From assembly GCA_026018925.1 (NCBI GenBank), contig JAKSZU010000025.1, positions 29,041,097-29,105,096 of the forward strand: a stretch of DNA of 64,000 nt. The letters run 5' to 3'. The DNA is from Tupaia tana. Its lineage: Eukaryota; Chordata; Mammalia; Scandentia; Tupaiidae. Both the position numbers and the translations under genes were made by a program. Positions 1 through 10,690 of this stretch are shown piece after piece. A model generated the notes under the pieces. That model did no database searches. It was given only the letters and a program-made list of their open reading frames with translations, and was not told the origin of the DNA. Position 1 is the first letter of the stretch; every line of letters begins with the position of its first letter.

Positions 1-1136
1 GTTAATTCCTGTTATTTCAGATGCCCAGTCTGTAGCTTACGTGTGATAGCCCAAGATGACACAAATCCAGTTTTATAGCTTCTAGCCAAAGAAAAAATGG
101 AAAAAGAAATTCAAGTAAACAACAAACAATAAATGAACCTAGAAAATACCTGACTTCCCAAATGACAAGAACTACCTTGAGCTGAGTAGAGGCTGCCCTC
201 CTTCCACGGGAACCTCCAGTTTGCCACAGTCCTCACTAATCCCTGTTGCTCCCCCCACTGACCTTGGCAAGCTGTGCCTGTGCGTGACCTGCAGGACGAG
301 AGTGGTCACCCGAGCTTATATTTCTGCTTTGTGGGGGCAAATCCCACTGAAAACCAATCCCGGCTTGCACTGCATAAGTGAGACAGCAAGGCCGTGTGCT
401 GTGTTTATAATCCACTTCAAGGAGCTCGGGAGCCCCATCAACAGCACACGGGGCAGTTTAGGGAGTCATTTCTTTCTTCCCTTCCACTTGTCGTTTGCAT
501 TCTCTGCTCACTCGCCTTTCCAAACGTCTGTTACTTCTGTGTTTTTCTGCTTTATCCTCTCTCTCTCTCTCTGTGTTTTTATACACGTAACTCTGAACAT
601 TCTCTTTAAATGGTATAAATTTATACTTTTTTTCCATCCTGCCCCAAATAAAAAGTGGTACAAAGTTCTTATATGTATACAAAGAATACATAAAATCTAA
701 TTGTATAAAAATGTCTATTACCTCTCTTTATACATTCGTAGGAATCCATTTTAAAAATTCCTCCAAACTTTCTCCATAATGCAATCAATAATTATATTCT
801 AAGAGTACTTAATCTAGCAATAAAATCAATTCAGTCTTCAGTAGTCTGATTTTTGTGGTAACCACAAACATTTTTAAAGGGCCTGTAGACTCTCTGTTTC
901 CAAACACTGGCTGATTTGGGGGCTAATGCAGAACTATATTAGCTGTATATTTTTAAAAGCTAGGCAATGACAGTGAGAATTACGTCCACGACCACCCTGG
1001 GCTCAACATTTTGCTAAGTTAATTGTCCTCCTCATCTCCTGGAGCACGTGGACAACCTGAAGTAAGTGTATGGTCATTCTTCTTCATAGATGAGGAGGTC
1101 AGGATGCAGCACAGCTTCATGACAATGGGAAAGCAG
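1..1136. other. Intronic sequence, nothing recognised
   Basis: Mostly AT-rich, with a short CT microsatellite near 560-580. Open frames are short and have no protein-like features. I see no repeat family that I can name. Confidence 0.6.
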
Positions 1137-1137
1137 A

Positions 1138-1352
1138 CCCTGGTCCTGTAGCCTAAGAGTTAAGCCGACCAGGGCTCGAATCCTGGCCCTGGACTCAGGC
1201 ACTTGGGTGTGCGTGCCCCAAATCCCGACAGGATGGTGATGTGGAGGCGGGGCGTGACGTGACCACACCCCACGGAGTGTGCTTTCTCCCTCTCCCTCAC
1301 CCTCTCTCTCTGGTGAGCTCTCTAGCAATTAAAAAGAGAAAAAGAAGAAAGC
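1138..1352 (+). mobile_element. tRNA-derived SINE, diverged copy
   Basis: The head carries an A-box-like TAGCCTAAGAG and a B-box GGCTCGAATCC (1173-1183). A CCACACCCC block, a CT-rich stretch ending TCTCTGGTGAGC and an A-rich tail (about 1328-1352) follow. The order of blocks matches the better-preserved copies at 11790, 36085 and 52063. Divergence suggests an older subfamily. Confidence 0.8.
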
Positions 1353-4334
1353 ACAGAATAACCCGGGCTTTCTTTCTCCAGTCCAGTTCTTATCTCCTCT
1401 GCGCCCCATTCCTCATCACGTCTGATTGAAAAGCTGGTCCACATGAAGCTGAGGCAGCTGCTTCCTTCTTCTGTCTGTCCATAGCAGGTTGGTGGCTTAC
1501 TCACCTGACTGAACACGTGCTGCTTTGATTCAGTTTTAAAATCAGAATGAACTCTGCTCTGAAATCAAACCATCTTTTATAAACTGAACTCTGAACCATT
1601 CTCTTAAATGGTGTAGATTTATGCTGCTTTCCTCGTACTCCCAAATTCTGCACAGGGTTCTGACGAAGTCATAGCTCTCTGGGAGAGCCAGCATTTCTGG
1701 CCATTGGAGCAGTAATATTTTCCTGATTTCCAAGAACGTGGAGCTCTGGAATTTGAGACAATGGCTCAGATACATAGGCTTGGGGACCTTAACACGGAAA
1801 ATGGGGTAGAGAGAGTAAACGGTGAGGAACCAGCAGGCTGGAGCGTGTGCCTTTGGAATCAAAGTGGGGTGGCATTTTCCCAGAACGCAAACCTGTCCTC
1901 TCGGCCCTGTGGGTGCAGCTGCCTCACCCCACCTAGGAGGCTGGCCCAGAAAGCCCTTTGTCTAAGCAACGAGGGAGACACAAAGTGTTCTCAGGGCCCA
2001 GAGGTGGACAGGTCTCCAGGCCAGCAGGTGACTACACCCCTGAATGTTCTAAGGCTTCCCCGAGTCCCAGAGCAGCAGGCAAAGATGGGTCCCACGTCAC
2101 GCCGCTGTCTAAGTCGGGATGTTTCCTTCCTTGGGAACCTTGGTCTGATACCAACCCTGGAGCTTAGGAGCCATCGTCGGCTGCAAGCTTCGTACCCGAG
2201 TCCACGGCTGAAGTCCCGGCGCCCACGGGCAGCCCTGTCTCCAAGCTGACCCCCTTCCAGTGCTGTGGCTTGAGGACAGTGCCTTGTGCTTGGTGAGGGG
2301 ACCAAATGCCTTCGAGCAGTGCTGGGAGACGAGGAGATGGCAGAAACAGGTGCTAGCACGCAGGTTCCAAGCGGGCACAGGCCGCGCTGAGTTTGGGCCG
2401 GGCGTCTGACTTGGGTTTTGAGTCTGTTTGCCGCCACCTTTTCGTTGGGCGACCCCAGGGAGGTTGCAGAACATCTTCCAGTGTCTTTTTCTCCATTTTT
2501 CAAACGAGAATGGGAGTGGACAGTGCCGCAGAGACCTTGGGGAGTGGGCGAGAACGCACCCAGCACCGGGTGGCCCTCGGCACATCTCAGCTCCCATCCG
2601 GTCCTTGCGTTCTTTCGCAATCAGAGTGTATTTCCTGAAAGGGGACCCCAGCTTCAACCGTGGTGCAGCTCTCCAGCAAAACGGGCTGGTGGGGTGAGCC
2701 CACTCCACAGGGCCACGTGGGACGGGTCGCCAACCTGATTCTCCCCACGTCCGGCTCCAGCCTGCTCTTCTGGGCTTCATTTGTTTGTGTGTGGGACGGG
2801 ATAGCTGTGAACAGCCGGGGAACCGCAGGCCTTCAGTCCTGGCTGCCCTTCGGGCGGGGCTGGCTGGGCCCTGTCGGACAGTGGACAGTGCGGGAGGGCC
2901 ATAGGAGCCTGTGGATAAGGGGGTCCTCAATGCTCCCGGCTGGGGCTCTTCAGTCAACACCCCCCCGCTAATGCACCTGCTCCAGGCAAGCAAATGGAAA
3001 CCGCAGCCTGCAGGGTGAGAGCACTTCGGAGAGGAGAGTGAGTGAGAGGCTGGAAAGGGTGCCCGCTGGGAATCTTGAGGAGTTACAGGACCCTTGAATC
3101 CCTGGGAGCTTTTAAGTGGTAATTGAAGGTGAGGTGGGGCACTTTAGAAAAGGACTCAGGGCTTTGCAGCCTCTTTACAGGAACCGCCTTTCAAAACCGA
3201 CCAACTTTTCTCCAGGTTGTGGGTAGGTAGGGCTCAAAAATATTTTTTTTTCTGTTTCTTCTTTTTAAATAGGAAATTTTTGTTTGTTTTTCTGTTTTTT
3301 CTTTTTCTTTTTTCTTTTTTTAGAAAAACTATAAAGCACTGTGAGATTTTGGTGGGCCCATCCAATCTTTTAATTTAGTTTCATGTGAAAAGTGAGGAGA
3401 TTTGTACTCTTGAATAACACAGTATTTAGGCCCACGCTCTTAGATGAAAGGAAGCCACTGGATGGCAGTGAGTCAGTACTTGGGACAGAGGGTGCCTTGG
3501 CGGCTTGTCCCCCAAAGACCTTTCCTAAGAAAACACTGCTGGCCCGAGCCCCCTCGCATTTGGTATTCCTTGCCCCTGGGTGTCCCATCCTAGTAGATGG
3601 CCGATAGCGTCCATTCACTCGGCAAGTATTTTTAAGCTTCACCCTCTGCTCACAGTGGAGCATGGACAAGCAAAGGAGCCAGGGGGCTGCAGTCCTGACC
3701 CTCACGAGTACAGGTCATCCTGCACCCACAGCTAAACGGTGAGGGCAGCGCGGCCAGGAAAGTGCCGGGTGCATGAAGCCAAGGACACGTGTCCATCCCC
3801 AGGCTGCTCACTGAAGAGGGAGCGGGGACGCCGTGAAGATGGGGTGAGAGAGAGTTCCTGGAGTGTGCAGAGCCCTGGGTGGGAAAATGGCACTGTCCAC
3901 GCAGACCTGGACAGAGACGGCAATTCCAGCTCCTTCCCAGGCAGGCGGCAGAGTCCCACAGGGAGTGACGCGACCAGATCTGGGTCTGAGCAATGTCTCC
4001 CGCTGGCCCTCTCCCCAGGCCACTTCTTATGGCACTCGAGCACCCACCGCTCCTTAGGCACGGTCTCCACCTTCAACCTCCTTTAAGGCTTGCTATCAAA
4101 GGATCATTGTTTATAAAAGGTAAAATATCAAATCTTTCATCAAAGCCTGCGTTTGTTTCTCAGTTCTGCCAGGCTAATTTGATACTAAGTCTTTCCATTT
4201 TAATTTAGTTATGTACTGGGCACCTGCCTGTGAAGTCATTTGAACATAGCAATTTACCAAAAAACTAACTTATGCTATGTGCAGGGTTACCAAACTGCAA
4301 ATGACACAGGAGGCCCAGTTAAATGTGAACCTCA
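1353..4334. other. Intronic sequence without recognised genes; GC-richer 1.9-3.0 kb, T-rich tract near 3.24-3.32 kb
   Basis: The 1900-3000 part is GC-richer and carries a long chance frame on the minus strand (2109-2993, 294 codons) with no recognisable domain, no codon regularity I can see and no splice context. A T-rich tract spans about 3240-3320. Around 3608-3700 there may be a decayed mammal-wide repeat, too weak to call. Confidence 0.55.
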
Positions 4335-4567
4335 GGGGGCCAGCAGTTGATGTGGCAGTTGAGGTGCTGGATCCCATATGCCTGACTGTACCGTCTGAGT
4401 CCTGGATCTAGCAACTTGAAAATCACACAGAGCAAGTGTGTTCATGCCTGAGACCCCAAGGGAACTGGAGAAAAGATAGCTCACCTCTCATGGTGGCCAT
4501 CTCTCCCTGATTTCTCACTATTCCTCTCTCTCTCTCTCAAGTACCCACATGGCCTATGACAAAAACC
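4335..4567 (+). mobile_element. tRNA-derived SINE, tail-to-tail partner of the next element
   Basis: Starts with GGCCAGCAGTTGATG, has a weak B-box (GTCTGAGTCCTGG), the ACTGGAGAAAAG block, a CTCTCTCTCTC stretch and the 3' signature CATGGCCTATGACAAAAACC. It abuts the T-run of an oppositely oriented copy, making a natural inverted repeat. Confidence 0.85.
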
Positions 4568-4829
4568 TTTTTTTTTTTTTTTTTTTGAGAGAATTTTGCT
4601 ATAGGGCATGTACACTCACTGAAGAGACAGGGAGAGACAGAAAATGAGAAATTTCTCCTCAGGGAGGATGGCCACACCGCAGTCCCTTCTCCTTCATTTT
4701 CTTCTTGGGATTTTGAGCATGCATGCACACATGCCCGGCATGAGTTTTAAGTCACCTAGTCCAGGACTTGAACCATGGTTGACTATGTGGGAGTCCAGCA
4801 GCATTACTGCTATGCCATCTGCTGGCTCC
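4568..4829 (-). mobile_element. tRNA-derived SINE, minus strand
   Basis: Read on the minus strand it begins GGAGCCAGCAGATGGCATAGCAG and ends in a 19-bp A tail (4568-4586 as T). The head contains CCAGCAGATGGC (4814-4825), an exact match to the commonly quoted CTCF core CCASYAGRKGGC. It forms an inverted pair with the preceding SINE. Confidence 0.9.
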
Positions 4830-5224
4830 AGCAAAAATCTAAAGTTTTTTTAAAATTTTAGATAAGCATCAAATACTTTATTATAGTTATGAGCCAAATG
4901 CTGTGTGGCATATACGTATACCAGGAAAGCTTGGTTAGCTTGCCTGAAATTTAAATTTAACTGAGCTTCTGGTAACCATACCTCCATGCCAAATACAAAG
5001 CACGTGGTGTGGACTAGCATGATCAGAATCAAGAGAAGGCGATCAGAAAGGCACAGGAAGGCTGGGGCTCTATTCCCCAAGTGTTTGCTTTTCTGCTGAG
5101 TGTTATTCTTGTTTGTTTAATCATAGAGCCTCTTTAGATGTAAGGTGAGAAATCAAATTCAGTATAAAACTGAGGTACAGACTACAGGTTGGCAGGAACA
5201 CTATGTTCTAGAAGGAAAGGAAAA
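4830..5224. other. Intronic sequence, nothing recognised
   Basis: AT-rich unique-looking sequence. No tandem structure, exon-like frame or repeat family that I can identify. Confidence 0.5.
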
Positions 5225-5637
5225 GACACAGAGGCAGCTAGTTCCTTGATCTGTAGTTACAGCCACTCCCCCTTGCTCACATCACTGCCTGAGCTCTGCC
5301 TCCTGTCAGATCAGCAGAAGTATTAGATTCTTGTAGGAGCAAAAACCACATTGTGAACTGTGCATGGGAGGGATCTGGGTTGCACACTTCTTATGAGAAT
5401 CAAACACCTGATGATCTGAGGTAGAGCTGAGACAGTGATACTACTAGCACTGGAGAATGGCTGCAAATACTGCATTACAGTGTGTTGTATAGTTATATCA
5501 TTACATTTCACAATGTAGTAATAATAGCAATGAAGTGTACAGTAAATGTGCTTGAATCATCCTGATACTATCCCTCACCTCAGTGCATTGGAAAAATTGT
5601 CAACTAGTCCCTGGTGCCAAAAACGTTGAGCACTACT
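5225..5637 (-). mobile_element. Non-autonomous hAT-type DNA transposon fossil
   Basis: The right end, read on the minus strand, is CAGTAGTGCTCAACGTTTTT followed by GGCACCAGGGACTAG. This resembles the terminus of a widespread mammalian hAT family that begins CAGTGGTCCCCAACCTTTTT. Internal blocks such as CACCTGATGATCTGAGGTAG and TTATGAGAATCAAACACCTG (plus strand) also fit that family. The exact family name is not asserted. Confidence 0.7.
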
Positions 5638-5836
5638 GTTTTATAGGATTTCATAATTTGTATTAGTCTTTTTCCTATTTGTGCAATTGGCTGACAGATT
5701 TTTCTTTTTAAATGAACAAAAACAGTGTCAAGATGAACAAGTACTATGGAACCTTTAAGTGACTGCAAATTATGCCTACAAAGTCTATATTTTAGGAAAA
5801 TTGGCATTTCAGGGCAAAGTCTGTCCTTACAGAGAA

Positions 5837-5950
5837 TGCTGGACAGGGAAATATTCATCAGGTACCAGCCTTCGGAGCAATTAGGAGAGAGTTTGGGGTG
5901 ATTATAGATCTCCTAGCAGTGCCCTGTCCACCCAGACATCCTGGGAGATG
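5837..5950. repeat. 114-bp duplicated segment, copy 1
   Basis: Identical to 6513-6626 except one base (GGGGTGATT here, GGGGTAATT there). The copies are direct repeats 676 bp apart. Homology starts and stops sharply on both sides: TGCTGGACAGGG at the left and CATCCTGGGAGATG at the right. Neither copy is coding as far as I can see. Confidence 0.95.
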
Positions 5951-6269
5951 ACGACCAATCACCAGGAGGTTGCTTGTCCGTGAGTCCCAGCTTCTCCCAT
6001 CAGCCAAACCAGGCCAGAGCGAGCCATCTGGGGGCTGCTAGGAAGGCATGTTTTCTTTCCAAAGTCCCTTCAGGGGCTCCCTCAGGGTAATGCCCCAAAG
6101 GCTGGGACCTGAGCCACGGGCAAGGTGAGGCTGGGAACAGATGTTGCAAGCCCTCACTGGCAGGAGCCCTGGCACCCCGTACTTGGGAGTGAGTGCTTCT
6201 CCACGTGTTCCCCACTTCTTCAGGTGAATGCACCACGCCCCAGTGACGGTCCCTGCTTTGCAGTGTCAC
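5951..6269. other. Intronic sequence between the two duplicate copies
   Basis: GC-moderate sequence with no recognised repeat family or exon. Confidence 0.5.
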
Positions 6270-6510
6270 CCGCCCTCCCCACAGGCCCTCTCACTCTCTG
6301 CTAAGCTCTTCTCTTGCACAGGCTCCCTCTCATTCTGGACCTCCTCTGAAAGGTCCAGATGGTGCTGGAACAATCTTTCTTCTCTTCATCTGACCAATTT
6401 CTACTCATTCTGCAGGGCTTCTGGAAGATTCCCCTGTCCTTGACCACGCTTCCCAGATCCTGTTTTTAAGGTTGGCTCCACTGGTGCCTCTACTGTGCCC
6501 AGGCCTTTAT
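6270..6510 (+). mobile_element. L2-type LINE 3' fragment
   Basis: Contains the L2 3'-region word pattern CTTCTGGAAGATTCCCCTGT (compare the family's CCAGGAAGCCTTCCCTGAC) after a block of short pyrimidine-rich words. The second copy of the 114-bp duplication starts directly at its end. Confidence 0.6.
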
Positions 6511-6512
6511 TC

Positions 6513-6626
6513 TGCTGGACAGGGAAATATTCATCAGGTACCAGCCTTCGGAGCAATTAGGAGAGAGTTTGGGGTAATTATAGATCTCCTAGCAGTGCCC
6601 TGTCCACCCAGACATCCTGGGAGATG
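6513..6626. repeat. 114-bp duplicated segment, copy 2
   Basis: Partner of 5837-5950 with one mismatch. It lies immediately after an L2 fragment, whereas copy 1 follows unrelated sequence, so the segment rather than a larger unit was duplicated. Confidence 0.95.
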
Positions 6627-6959
6627 GCGGTCTCTCCGTCCCTGTCTGGATGCTTAGCTCTTTGAGGGAAAGGTCATCTTGTTCAGTTCCCTACATCTGG
6701 CCAATACCTGGCCTTTGGCGGAGGTGTTGAGTAAGAGAACATGCAACTGTGTGAGGGAATGGGCTTGGACTGAGGCGCATAAAGGCTTCCAGGAGTATGT
6801 GATGCTTGAGTTACATCAAGAGGAACAAAGATGAGGCTTCAGCAAGGCTGAAACTTTAATAAAAGGCAGGGTGAGCCATGTGAAATTATTACTTCTGTAA
6901 GCCCAGCATGGTTGGATGCTCACAAGGGTCAACCCAATAATAGGCAACGTTGTTGAACA

Positions 6960-7150
6960 CTGATTTTAGCTCTTTAAATGTATTGACCAGTATTGGTGCC
7001 ATCAGCCCTAGGGAGTAGATACTTCTATTATTTACATTTGAACTATGAGGCCATCAAGGCACAGAGAAATTAAGTAACAGACCCAAGGTCGCACAGCTCA
7101 GCAGCACAGCCAGACCTGCAACCCAGGACACCTGTTCGAGCTCTGCACCC
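6960..7150 (+). mobile_element. MIR SINE
   Basis: Shows the MIR core and 3' half in order: TTTACATTTGAACTATGAGG, GGCACAGAGAAATTAAGTAA, CCCAAGGTCGCACAGCTCAG and AGCCAGACCTGCAACCCAGG. All are close to the family consensus words. Confidence 0.9.
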
Positions 7151-7984
7151 TCAGCCTGCACCTCGAAAGCCAGGGGGGAGGAGCGTGCTGTGGGCATGGA
7201 AGAGAGTACAGAGGAGATGCACATTTTGCAAAGACAGCTGTTGGGAAATCGAAGTTGAAGTCCCAGCTTAGGAGGAACATCAGCCACCTTGACATGGTCA
7301 TCCTGATCTTCTTAAAGGGTTTCTTTATCACCTCTTCCCTCAGCCGGGGCGCCTCCCAGTCCCCACACCTACCAACCAGGGTGCCTTGGAGATGCATAGA
7401 CTGGCACTTTAGGGGTTAAGTCAAACCATCCGAGCTCTGCGCTGGCGTCATCCCTGAGGCTCATCACATGTGCTGGTGCTGTCGGTCACGGCACGGCCGT
7501 TAGTGGTTTTCAGGAAGCCCTGTTCTGATGATGGGGAGATTGGTTTCTCCTTTTGACATTTTGCGGGAAGTTAGCAAATGGACTCTGGGCAGGTAAAGTG
7601 TATCGAAAGAGGCAGCACAACCTCGTGGTCTTCACCTGGAAGATAGAAAGTAGCACTGAGGGCCGGGAGTACTTCACGTGGAGCTTCAGGTTCTGGACAA
7701 GTGCTCCAAGTTCTCAGCTTCAGGAGCTGTGAGCGAGGGCACGGCCTGCCTGCCCATCCAAGCTGCCCCTCTGGCTGTCGAGTCTGCAGGGCGACCCCCC
7801 AGAGGGAGCTTCTCTCTCCTGCCCTGGGGACCACTGTCCTCCCCTGCAGGGGTTGTGCCTGCGGGCTCACTGCAGAGACTGCAAGACAGGCCGAACACCT
7901 GAGTGGAGGGCGGGCCGCCACACTTCCACTGAACCTAGTGTCGACTGATTCTCATGTGAAAAAGCCATGAAGATGGGGTGACAG
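7151..7984. other. Intronic sequence, nothing recognised
   Basis: GC-moderate. Several chance open frames overlap around 7570-7970 on both strands; none shows a domain or splice context. Confidence 0.5.
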
Positions 7985-8095
7985 ATGGGGTGACAACTCA
8001 GAGAAGTTAAACAACTTTCTTAAAGTCACACAGTAAGTAGGAGCTAGAGCTGGGGTATGGATGAAGGCCATGTTTCTTTCTACCCCAGTTTGCTG
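7985..8095 (+). mobile_element. MIR SINE fragment
   Basis: Words in MIR order: CTCAGAGAAGTTAAACAACT, TAAAGTCACACAGTAAGTAG and GAGCTAGAGCTGGGGTATGG. Confidence 0.85.
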
Positions 8096-8329
8096 AAGAT
8101 ACTTTAAAATTCTTTCGGTAGACTGTCTTAGATGTCCTTTCTCCTGTTACAGCTTTCTGTAAGCATCTCTGCAAGTCCCTGCCGTGACGGCTAGACCCAC
8201 GGGGGAAGGCGGGGCTCGTCCCCAGGGTGCCCTGCATACACGAGGCACTTGGTGCCTGTGGTCTAAGCTGGCTGGGGCTGCTTACCACGCGCTTGCTCCC
8301 TCAAGAAATAAAAACAACTAAGGAATTAA

Positions 8330-8412
8330 GGGGGAAACCAGTACCTATCTTACAGGGCCATTGGAGGGTTAGATACTTACAGAGCTCCTCAAACAGAGCT
8401 GATGCATGGTAG
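8330..8412 (-). mobile_element. MIR SINE fragment, minus strand
   Basis: Plus-strand words such as GTACCTATCTTACAGGGCCA and a GATGCATGGTAGG block read as the 5' part of MIR in reverse. Confidence 0.55.
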
Positions 8413-9282
8413 GGACGTATGCGTTTGCTCGGTGAGAGCCAGCAGGCTCTCCCATGGTCTGCACTGGAGCCTCAACTCTGAGGCCAGGGACGCCCTCAGA
8501 GAAGGAGGAGAGCCTCACTCCTCTGTCCCTCGTCTCAGAGCCTGTGCCGACCACCGGAACCAGAGGGCACGCCTGATTTACCCCAGGCTCCAGCTTCACG
8601 CACACGTCACGGCCTGCAGGTGTGTTCTGGGGTTCTCTTGTGCCAGGCAGGGCCGTCAACACAGGGTGCGCTGAGCACGGCACAAACCCTCTGCCTCACT
8701 GCGCTGTCCTGGGAGCAGGGAATGATAAACAAGCACCTCGAAACTTTGGTGGTGACGTGCGAGCCGGCCGCAGCGTGGGCAGCTCTGCTCAGGAGTCTCC
8801 TGCAAACCTGAGGGGTGGTAAGAGGATTAAGAACCTGGGAGAGTCACACCGGCAGAGCGGCAGCCTTAGGACTTACAGAGCCTGTGGACTGTGGTGGGTA
8901 TAGGGCTCTGTCAGTTACAGTCTGGCTGGGAAGAAATTAAATTAAAATATATATGTTTAAGCTTTCTTCTTAAGGTATTTGTTCCAGAAATCAGAGCTTC
9001 CTTTTCGCGGTTGTTAATATCAGGAAATGAATATCTGATTACATTTTCTAAGGCAGTCCCCGAGCCGCAGGTGGAATCTCATCTTATCAGCTCTTTTGCA
9101 TAATTCATTTTGGAGAAAGTCCCTTGAGTTTTGCATTCAAAACTTGAGGAGAAAAAAAATGAAGCTGGCTTGAGGGTCATTAGAGTTTTCAACGTTTTTG
9201 GATAAGCGAAAGTGCCTTATGTGATTCGAGGAACACATACTGCAAGGTGGATTTCCTGAGGAAGGAGAGAGCGACTGAGTCT
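8413..9282. other. Intronic sequence, nothing recognised
   Basis: Chance frames only. The stretch 8930-9130 is AT-rich and unique-looking. Confidence 0.5.
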
Positions 9283-9375
9283 CCCGGGCACCGTCGTCCA
9301 CTGAGGGTGTGGGACTGGGGCCCGGGCACCGTCGTCGGCTGAGGGCGTGGGGCCGGGGCCCGGGCACTGTCATCA
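9283..9375. repeat. 38-bp tandem repeat, about 2.4 copies
   Basis: The unit starts CCCGGGCACCGTCGTC and continues with a GAGGGYGTGGGRCYGGGG part. It is seen at about 9283, 9321 and (partial) 9359. The block is CpG-rich compared with its surroundings. Confidence 0.8.
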
Positions 9376-9589
9376 ACAGAGGAAGAGGTATGTGGGTCAC
9401 TCCACACTCCAAGGCACACCCACGTGCTCAGCGGAGAGTGAAGCTCTGTCATACTGAATCCGTCAGACAGCTGGGGCGCGACAGGAATTGTCTTTTCCAG
9501 GATCAATGAGTAAGCTGTCGCCAACCGAACTGGGCTGGGCTGTGTCCCCGCCAGAGTCATGTCTGCTGGGAGCACAGAACATGACACTA

Positions 9590-9935
9590 TCTGAAAATAA
9601 GGTCTTTCCAGGCAGACTTAGGTAAGACAAGATTATACTGGACTACAGGGGGCCCTAATTCCGTGATCATGTCCTCATTAGAAGAGAAAACGGAGACACA
9701 GACAGATCTGTTTAGAAATGCCACGTGAAGTCGGAGGCAGAGAAGTTCAATGCGCTGTGAGCCAAGTCATGCTGGGAGCCTCCAAGAGCCACCAGAGGCC
9801 CGAGGAGAGCTTTCCCCCAAAGCCTCGGACTGAACCGACCTGCCCACCCTTTTCTCCAGGTTTCTGGGCTCTAGAACTGGGTATGCCCCCGGTGTACAGG
9901 TTTGTTACTGTAGCCCAGTGAGACTGTTCACCTAC
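9590..9935 (+). mobile_element. MLT1-type MaLR LTR fossil
   Basis: Blocks appear in MLT1 order: AGGTCTTTCCAGGCAGACTT, GGGGGCCCTAATTCCGTGAT, TGTCCTCATTAGAAGAG, GGAGACACAGACAGA, ATGCCACGTGAAGTCGGAGG, GAGCCACCAGAGGCCCGAGG and, near the end, GTTTGTTACTGTAGCCCAGT. This is a solo old endogenous-retrovirus LTR with no internal genes. Confidence 0.75.
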
Positions 9936-10004
9936 CTTTTTGGCAGCAAGAACCTTGAACTTTTAAACTATGGCCCAGAGCTCAGGCCAGGTGGCATTGC
10001 CAGG

Positions 10005-10020
10005 TGCCCCCTGCTGGCCA
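10005..10020 (-). promoter_or_regulatory. CTCF-like motif, near-perfect core
   Basis: The minus strand reads TGGCCAGCAGGGGGCA, which agrees with the CTCF core consensus (TGGCCASYAGRGGGC form). It lies outside any SINE I can recognise. Occupancy is inference. Confidence 0.6.
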
Positions 10021-10124
10021 CCCCTCTGCACCCCTCCCCACCCCTCCCCACCTCTCCCGAGTTGCTGCCTTCTCTTTTCTCCAGCATCCCTCCAAATTCC
10101 TTGTGGGCAGAGAGCAGATTTACT

Positions 10125-10190
10125 TCACTACCGTGTTCCTAGCTTCTGGAACATACCCGGCACTTAACAAATATCGAAAGAATGGACAAA
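10125..10190 (+). mobile_element. L2-type LINE tail
   Basis: Contains TGGAACATACCCGGCACTTA followed by ACAAATATCGAAAGAATGG, a decayed form of the L2 3' terminus (GCCTGGCACATAGTAGGCGC then CAATAAATATTTG and GAATGAATG). Confidence 0.6.
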
Positions 10191-10239
10191 CAATGCACTC
10201 GGTAAAGCCATTTTCCCCAAACTCAGGAACTCAAAGTAT

Positions 10240-10690
10240 CTACCCTTTTATTTATTCATTCTATTATGCTATTAATTACCTATTCTGTACCAGGAGCTGC
10301 TGGGAGCTGGGAACATAGAACAAACACACAAAAGGGCACAATGTTGGCCTTCTTGAAGCTTATCATCTGCAGGAGAGGCTGAGAAGGGGTGGGCTAGACT
10401 AGCAAGTGAATGCAGTCGTGTTCTTGGCGTGGGTCGTTCAGGACACTGGTGAGTACTGCCAGGAAATGAAGCAGATTCGTGGTAGGGCACCGTGGTTATC
10501 TCAGTCAGATGCTGCCAGGAAAGGTCTCCCTCCAGGACATGATGTTTCAGCTGAGATCCAAATAACGCCTTCGAAGATTCATGCAACGAACAAGTCTAAG
10601 GCAGGGGGACAGCGAGGGCCAGGACCTGGAAGCAGGAGTTAATATGACTATTTGGAAAACAGAAAGCCAGCCCTGAGTGAGGCACAGGAA
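10240..10690 (+). mobile_element. Ancient mammal-wide interspersed repeat, family not named
   Basis: The stretch TTTATTTATTCATTC, CTATTCTGTACCAGGAGCTG, TGGGAACATAGAACAAAC, CTTCTTGAAGCTTATCATCT and AGGACATGATGTTTCAGCTG then GAGATCC follows a word order common to a widespread mammalian repeat (tattgagcacctactatgtgccaggc ... gagcttacattctag ... tttgagctgagacctgaa). I recognise the pattern but not the Repbase name with confidence. Confidence 0.55.

Noticed and set aside
1138..1220. tRNA gene (A box and B box present)
   Set aside because: It is the head of a SINE: no cloverleaf acceptor stem, followed by the family's CT-rich body and A tail; the same applies to the other SINE heads.
2109..2993. 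294-codon open frame on the minus strand
   Set aside because: GC-rich chance frame; no domain, no splice context, overlapping frames on the other strand equally open, and it lies in an LDB2 intron.
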